Assembly (NCBI GenBank): GCA_017620055.1
Contig: JAFZRD010000073.1
Coordinates: forward strand, 1 to 8,441
Source of the DNA: Lachnospiraceae bacterium
Lineage (GTDB): Bacteria; Bacillota_A; Clostridia; Lachnospirales; Lachnospiraceae
DNA: 8,441 nucleotides
Direction: 5' to 3'
The notes below the pieces were generated by a model. The model did no database searches, was not told the DNA's origin, and saw only the letters and a list, made by a program, of their open reading frames with translations. A program made the position numbers and the translations under genes. Below, in pieces: positions 5,760-8,441 of this stretch (the first letter of the stretch is position 1; each line of letters begins with the position of its first letter).

Positions 5760-7112
5760 CTAGCGAACCTTGACAAGATGTCCGGACTGTCTCATCGCAT
5801 CGATGATCTCATCGACACACTTCTCGCAGTCCTTGTACGTGACCGCTTCGGACATTACACGCAGTACCGGTTCGGTACCCGATGCACGGAGAAGCACGCG
5901 TCCGTCATTTCCGAGGTATGCCGTCGTATCGTCAACACTCTTCTTTACCGCGGGATCGTCAAGAGTCTTCTCCTTGTCGTCGACCTCGACGTTCTTGAGC
6001 ACCTGGGGATACATCTTGATCTCGCTCGCAAGAACCGAGAGCGGAAGCTGAGTCTCAACCATGACCGTCATGAGCATGATCGCGGTAACAAGGCCGTCAC
6101 CCGTGTGGGCGTATTTCCTGAAGATAACGTGTCCCGACTGTTCGCCGCCGAGCATGTGGTTGTTCTCCTTCATGTTCTCATAAACGTATCTGTCACCGAC
6201 CTTGGTCTTCTCGTATCCGATCCCGATATTGTCAAGAGCCTTGTACAGTCCGAAGTTGGACATGACTGTCGTGACGACCGTATTGCTCGGGAGCATTCCC
6301 TTGCTCTTCATATGCTTTGCGCAGATGTACATGATCATGTCGCCGTTTACGACATCGCCGTACTCATCGACCGCAAGACATCTGTCGGCATCTCCGTCGA
6401 ATGCGAATCCGACATCCACCTTGTTCTCCCTGACATACTTCTGGAGCCCCTCGATATGAGTGGATCCGGCGTTGAGATTGATGTTGACGCCGTCGGGTGT
6501 GTTGTTCATTACATAGTTCTTGGCACCGAGCGCATCAAACACCGCACGTCCGATCATCCAGGAACTGCCGTTCGCACAGTCGAGTGCGACCTTGCGGTTC
6601 TCGAACGAAACCGGTGCTATCGATGTGAGGTAGCCGATGTATCTGTTTCTTCCGGAATAGAAGTCGATCGTCTGTCCGATCTTGTCGTCTGTAGCTGCCG
6701 TAACACCCTCAAACTCGCCGTCGATGAACTTCTCGACCATATCCTGTATCTCGTCTTCCATCTTCTCACCTTCGCCGTTGAGAAGCTTGATACCGTTGTC
6801 GAAGAACGGGTTGTGGCTCGCGGATATCATGATACCGCAGTCGAATCCTTCCGTTCTCGTGATGTAGCTCACACACGGTGTCGTCGTAACGTGAAGCAGA
6901 TAACAGTTGCCTCCCGTGGAGGTGATACCCGCAGAGAGCGCGTTCTCGTACATATACGATGAACGTCTCGTGTCCTTGCCGATCACGATCTTGGCCGCTC
7001 TCTCCTTGCTGTAGTACCAGCCGAGGAACTGTCCGGTCTTGAATGCATGTTCAGCCGTAAGGACAACGCCCGCTTTGCCGCGGAATCCGTCTGTTCCGAA
7101 ATATTTGCCCAT
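5760..7112 (-). CDS. glmM: Phosphoglucosamine mutase
   Basis: A 450-aa cytoplasmic enzyme of the alpha-D-phosphohexomutase family that interconverts glucosamine-6-phosphate and glucosamine-1-phosphate on the way to UDP-GlcNAc, the precursor of peptidoglycan. It opens MGKYFGTDGFRGKAG, the family N-terminus. The phosphoserine loop MISASHNP has catalytic Ser99; the metal loop DGDADR lies at 239-244 (Asp239, Asp241, Asp243); the sugar-binding loop GEQSGH at 323-328; and the phosphate-binding loop RASGTEP at 409-415. All four are intact and the length is normal. AAGGAG precedes the ATG. It is the first gene of the operon, from a promoter overlapped by an inverted repeat. The phosphohexomutase subtype is chosen from the FGTDGFRG start and ASHNPFFDNG loop. 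Confidence 0.96.
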   Translation of the reverse strand: MGKYFGTDGFRGKAGVVLTAEHAFKTGQFLGWYYSKERAAKIVIGKDTRRSSYMYENALSAGITSTGGNCYLLHVTTTPCVSYITRTEGFDCGIMISASHNPFFDNGIKLLNGEGEKMEDEIQDMVEKFIDGEFEGVTAATDDKIGQTIDFYSGRNRYIGYLTSIAPVSFENRKVALDCANGSSWMIGRAVFDALGAKNYVMNNTPDGVNINLNAGSTHIEGLQKYVRENKVDVGFAFDGDADRCLAVDEYGDVVNGDMIMYICAKHMKSKGMLPSNTVVTTVMSNFGLYKALDNIGIGYEKTKVGDRYVYENMKENNHMLGGEQSGHVIFRKYAHTGDGLVTAIMLMTVMVETQLPLSVLASEIKMYPQVLKNVEVDDKEKTLDDPAVKKSVDDTTAYLGNDGRVLLRASGTEPVLRVMSEAVTYKDCEKCVDEIIDAMRQSGHLVKVR

Positions 7113-7146
7113 AGTCTTTGGTCTCCTTTTAGATAGTCTATTTTAT

Positions 7147-7167
7147 GATTTTACCCCAGGTAAAATC
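7147..7167. promoter_or_regulatory. Perfect inverted repeat, likely operator of the glmM operon
   Basis: GATTTTAC (7147-7154) and GTAAAATC (7160-7167) are perfect 8-bp inverted arms around the 5-base centre CCCAG. The repeat covers the -10 and most of the spacer of the glmM promoter, where a bound repressor would block polymerase. No U-tract follows it in either direction, which argues against a terminator. The regulator is not identified. Confidence 0.55.
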
Positions 7168-7176
7168 GTTTGTCGA
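7148..7176 (-). promoter_or_regulatory. Promoter of the glmM-acyltransferase-nagB operon
   Basis: On the minus strand TCGACA (7171-7176, 5 of 6 to TTGACA) and TAAAAT (7148-7153, 5 of 6 to TATAAT) are exactly 17 bases apart. Transcription would start near 7141, about 28 bases before the glmM ATG at 7112. It lies in the 78-base gap after the beta-helix gene, so the amino-sugar operon need not depend on that gene's promoter. Confidence 0.68.
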
Positions 7177-7190
7177 GAGTTATCGGCAGA

Positions 7191-8441
7191 TCACGCAAAC
7201 GGGCCTGCAACGGGCGTTTGCGGACGTTTCCTGCCGTAGAAGTCAGTATCGAAGACGATATCCGATCCGTCCGGATTCTCGAACCGCTCCTCGGGCTCGA
7301 ATGCCTCACCGAGCGTCTCGGAAGTTATCATTTTACCGGGCTTTAAGATCCCCTCAAGGCCGGTCACGACCTTAAGGCCGCCCTCTTCGCGAAGCTCGAC
7401 CTTGACGGTACGGTCTTTGTCGACCGTGAAGTCTTCCTCGATATCGCACGGTACGGCACCGTTTAAGAACACGTTTCCGCCCGTCCATACAGGAAGCGGC
7501 ATATAATAGCGGTCTCTCGAGACCTCGGCACCTTCGCCGCAGTATCCGTCAAACATGGCCTTCCACGTATCTTCCTTCATGTATCCGCTGTAAGGAACCG
7601 TACCGGCCGTTAGGTTCATGTCATCCCATTCGTCGCCGTCGCCCCTGCATATCTCTTTCATGCTTTCCCTGACTTCGGGCTGAACGAACACATTGTTATA
7701 GAATCTTACGTCGCCGTGAAGCACGGTCATGAAGCCGGTCACATCGGTGCTGTGCGGCCTGTGTATCGGTGTGAATCTCGGTGAGGGATACTCGTTCGTG
7801 CCGTTTCGGACTCCCCTTCCGACACCGGTGAGTGCACCGCAGAACAGGTTGTGTACGAACGCGATACCCTGGGCCGCGATCCTGACACACCTCTCGGAGA
7901 GCATGACATTGTTGTCAACGAGCGTCGGTCCGTGTGCGATCTCGATCCACAGATCCTCGCCGATCCCGAGCCCTTCAATATTCTCTTCCTTGGGAAGATG
8001 ATCCCTCGACATGCAGTTGTCGTGGAACAGATTTGATGACACGCGCGTTCCCTGGCACTGCCAGTCGAGCCATATACCGCGTACGTTGTCATGGATATGA
8101 TTGTTACGGATTATAACGTCGATCGCCGCGTGCAGTTTGATACCGCCCGTTTCGGCTCCCGCAAGGTTCCTCTTGTTGTTATTGTTATGGATGTGGTTGT
8201 TCTCAATTATCGAGAACACGCATCCGAGATTGCCGACGATACCCGTCTGGCCGTTGTCGTGAATGTCGCAGTTCCTCACGATATGCGAGCCGACAGTCTC
8301 CCTGCTCCACCCGTCGAGCTGTGCGATAAGCGTGCAGTCTCTCTGCGTCTGCGCACCGTCCTTGTATTTGTAATGCATCCACTTGTTGTCGTTGTTCTGC
8401 TGTCTGTATTTGCCGAGCGATATGCCGCAGCACTTGCTCTC
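7191..8441 (-). CDS. Right-handed beta-helix glycosidase, GH120 beta-xylosidase-like (partial, C-terminal 416 aa)
   Basis: The gene enters from the right edge: the frame is open to base 8441, so the ATG at 8376-8378 is internal. The 416 visible residues begin with beta-helix coils rich in Asn ladders (NCDIHDNGQTGIVGN, IIENNHIHNNNNK, IIRNNHIHDNVRG). GIWLDWQCQGTRVSSNLFHDN followed by WIEIAHGPTLVDNN resembles, from memory, the catalytic region of GH120 beta-xylosidases. The candidate nucleophile is the Asp at 8064-8066 and the candidate acid/base the Glu at 7941-7943. The ending FYGRKRPQTPVAGPF also fits. About 18 extra residues lie between the two candidate catalytic residues, judged against my recollection of the family. 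Expected role: release of xylose or a similar sugar from oligosaccharides. Whether it is secreted cannot be seen because the N-terminus is missing. Family confidence is moderate; the beta-helix fold is secure. Confidence 0.75.
   Translation of the reverse strand, partial: ESKCCGISLGKYRQQNNDNKWMHYKYKDGAQTQRDCTLIAQLDGWSRETVGSHIVRNCDIHDNGQTGIVGNLGCVFSIIENNHIHNNNNKRNLAGAETGGIKLHAAIDVIIRNNHIHDNVRGIWLDWQCQGTRVSSNLFHDNCMSRDHLPKEENIEGLGIGEDLWIEIAHGPTLVDNNVMLSERCVRIAAQGIAFVHNLFCGALTGVGRGVRNGTNEYPSPRFTPIHRPHSTDVTGFMTVLHGDVRFYNNVFVQPEVRESMKEICRGDGDEWDDMNLTAGTVPYSGYMKEDTWKAMFDGYCGEGAEVSRDRYYMPLPVWTGGNVFLNGAVPCDIEEDFTVDKDRTVKVELREEGGLKVVTGLEGILKPGKMITSETLGEAFEPEERFENPDGSDIVFDTDFYGRKRPQTPVAGPFA

Noticed and set aside
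5778..6962. Long plus-strand open frame (394 codons) opposite glmM
   Set aside because: It lies wholly antisense to an intact glmM with every catalytic motif, has no recognisable domain, and arises from the codon use of the sense gene.
7147..7167. Terminator for the beta-helix gene
   Set aside because: The hairpin is AT-rich with no U-tract after it on the minus strand, and it coincides exactly with promoter elements of glmM.
8376..8378. ATG at 8378 as the start of the beta-helix protein
   Set aside because: The frame stays open for 21 more codons to the window edge, the upstream residues continue the protein-like sequence, and no ribosome site precedes the ATG.

Overview
The window looks like a chromosomal segment of a mid-GC anaerobic member of the Clostridia, most probably Lachnospiraceae or a relative. 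This is judged from family resemblance and strong AGGAGG-type ribosome sites, not from any marker gene. Genes are densely packed, no gene-free stretch exceeds about 130 bases, and no RNA gene, insertion sequence or CRISPR array was seen. All genes but one (an amidase) read on the minus strand.

Positions 1-2899 (minus strand, read right to left) hold an export operon of the NHLM/NHLP bacteriocin type. It encodes a very short HlyD-like membrane protein (73 aa), a peptidase-containing ABC transporter with an N-terminal C39 peptidase (724 aa), and the first 154 residues of the companion NHLM ABC transporter, which runs off the left edge. C39 peptidases cut peptide leaders after a Gly-Gly motif during export.

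Positions 2900-3900 hold the only plus-strand gene, a secreted N-acetylmuramoyl-L-alanine amidase. It is divergent from the export operon across 130 bases and has a clear sigma-A-type promoter. It converges on a small minus-strand gene (3910-4212) that carries a textbook Gly-Gly leader followed by an 82-residue cysteine-free, highly charged core. That peptide is the obvious candidate cargo of the exporter. Its upstream region has an 11-bp-period direct repeat of the OmpR/PhoB operator kind, a second 8-bp repeat and a -10 element. A strong intrinsic terminator follows the gene. Exporter, cargo and amidase together form a plausible secretion cassette for an unmodified, protein-like effector or signal.

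Positions 4315-7112 hold an amino-sugar operon transcribed glmM, then a stand-alone GlmU-like left-handed beta-helix acyltransferase, then nagB. The gaps are 17 and 24 bases. It starts from a good promoter whose spacer and -10 are covered by a perfect 8-bp inverted repeat. GlmM and NagB interconvert glucosamine phosphates and fructose-6-phosphate. The middle protein probably acetylates a sugar phosphate but lacks a nucleotidyltransferase domain.

Positions 7191-8441 hold the C-terminal 416 residues of a right-handed beta-helix glycosidase resembling GH120 beta-xylosidases. Its start lies beyond the right edge.
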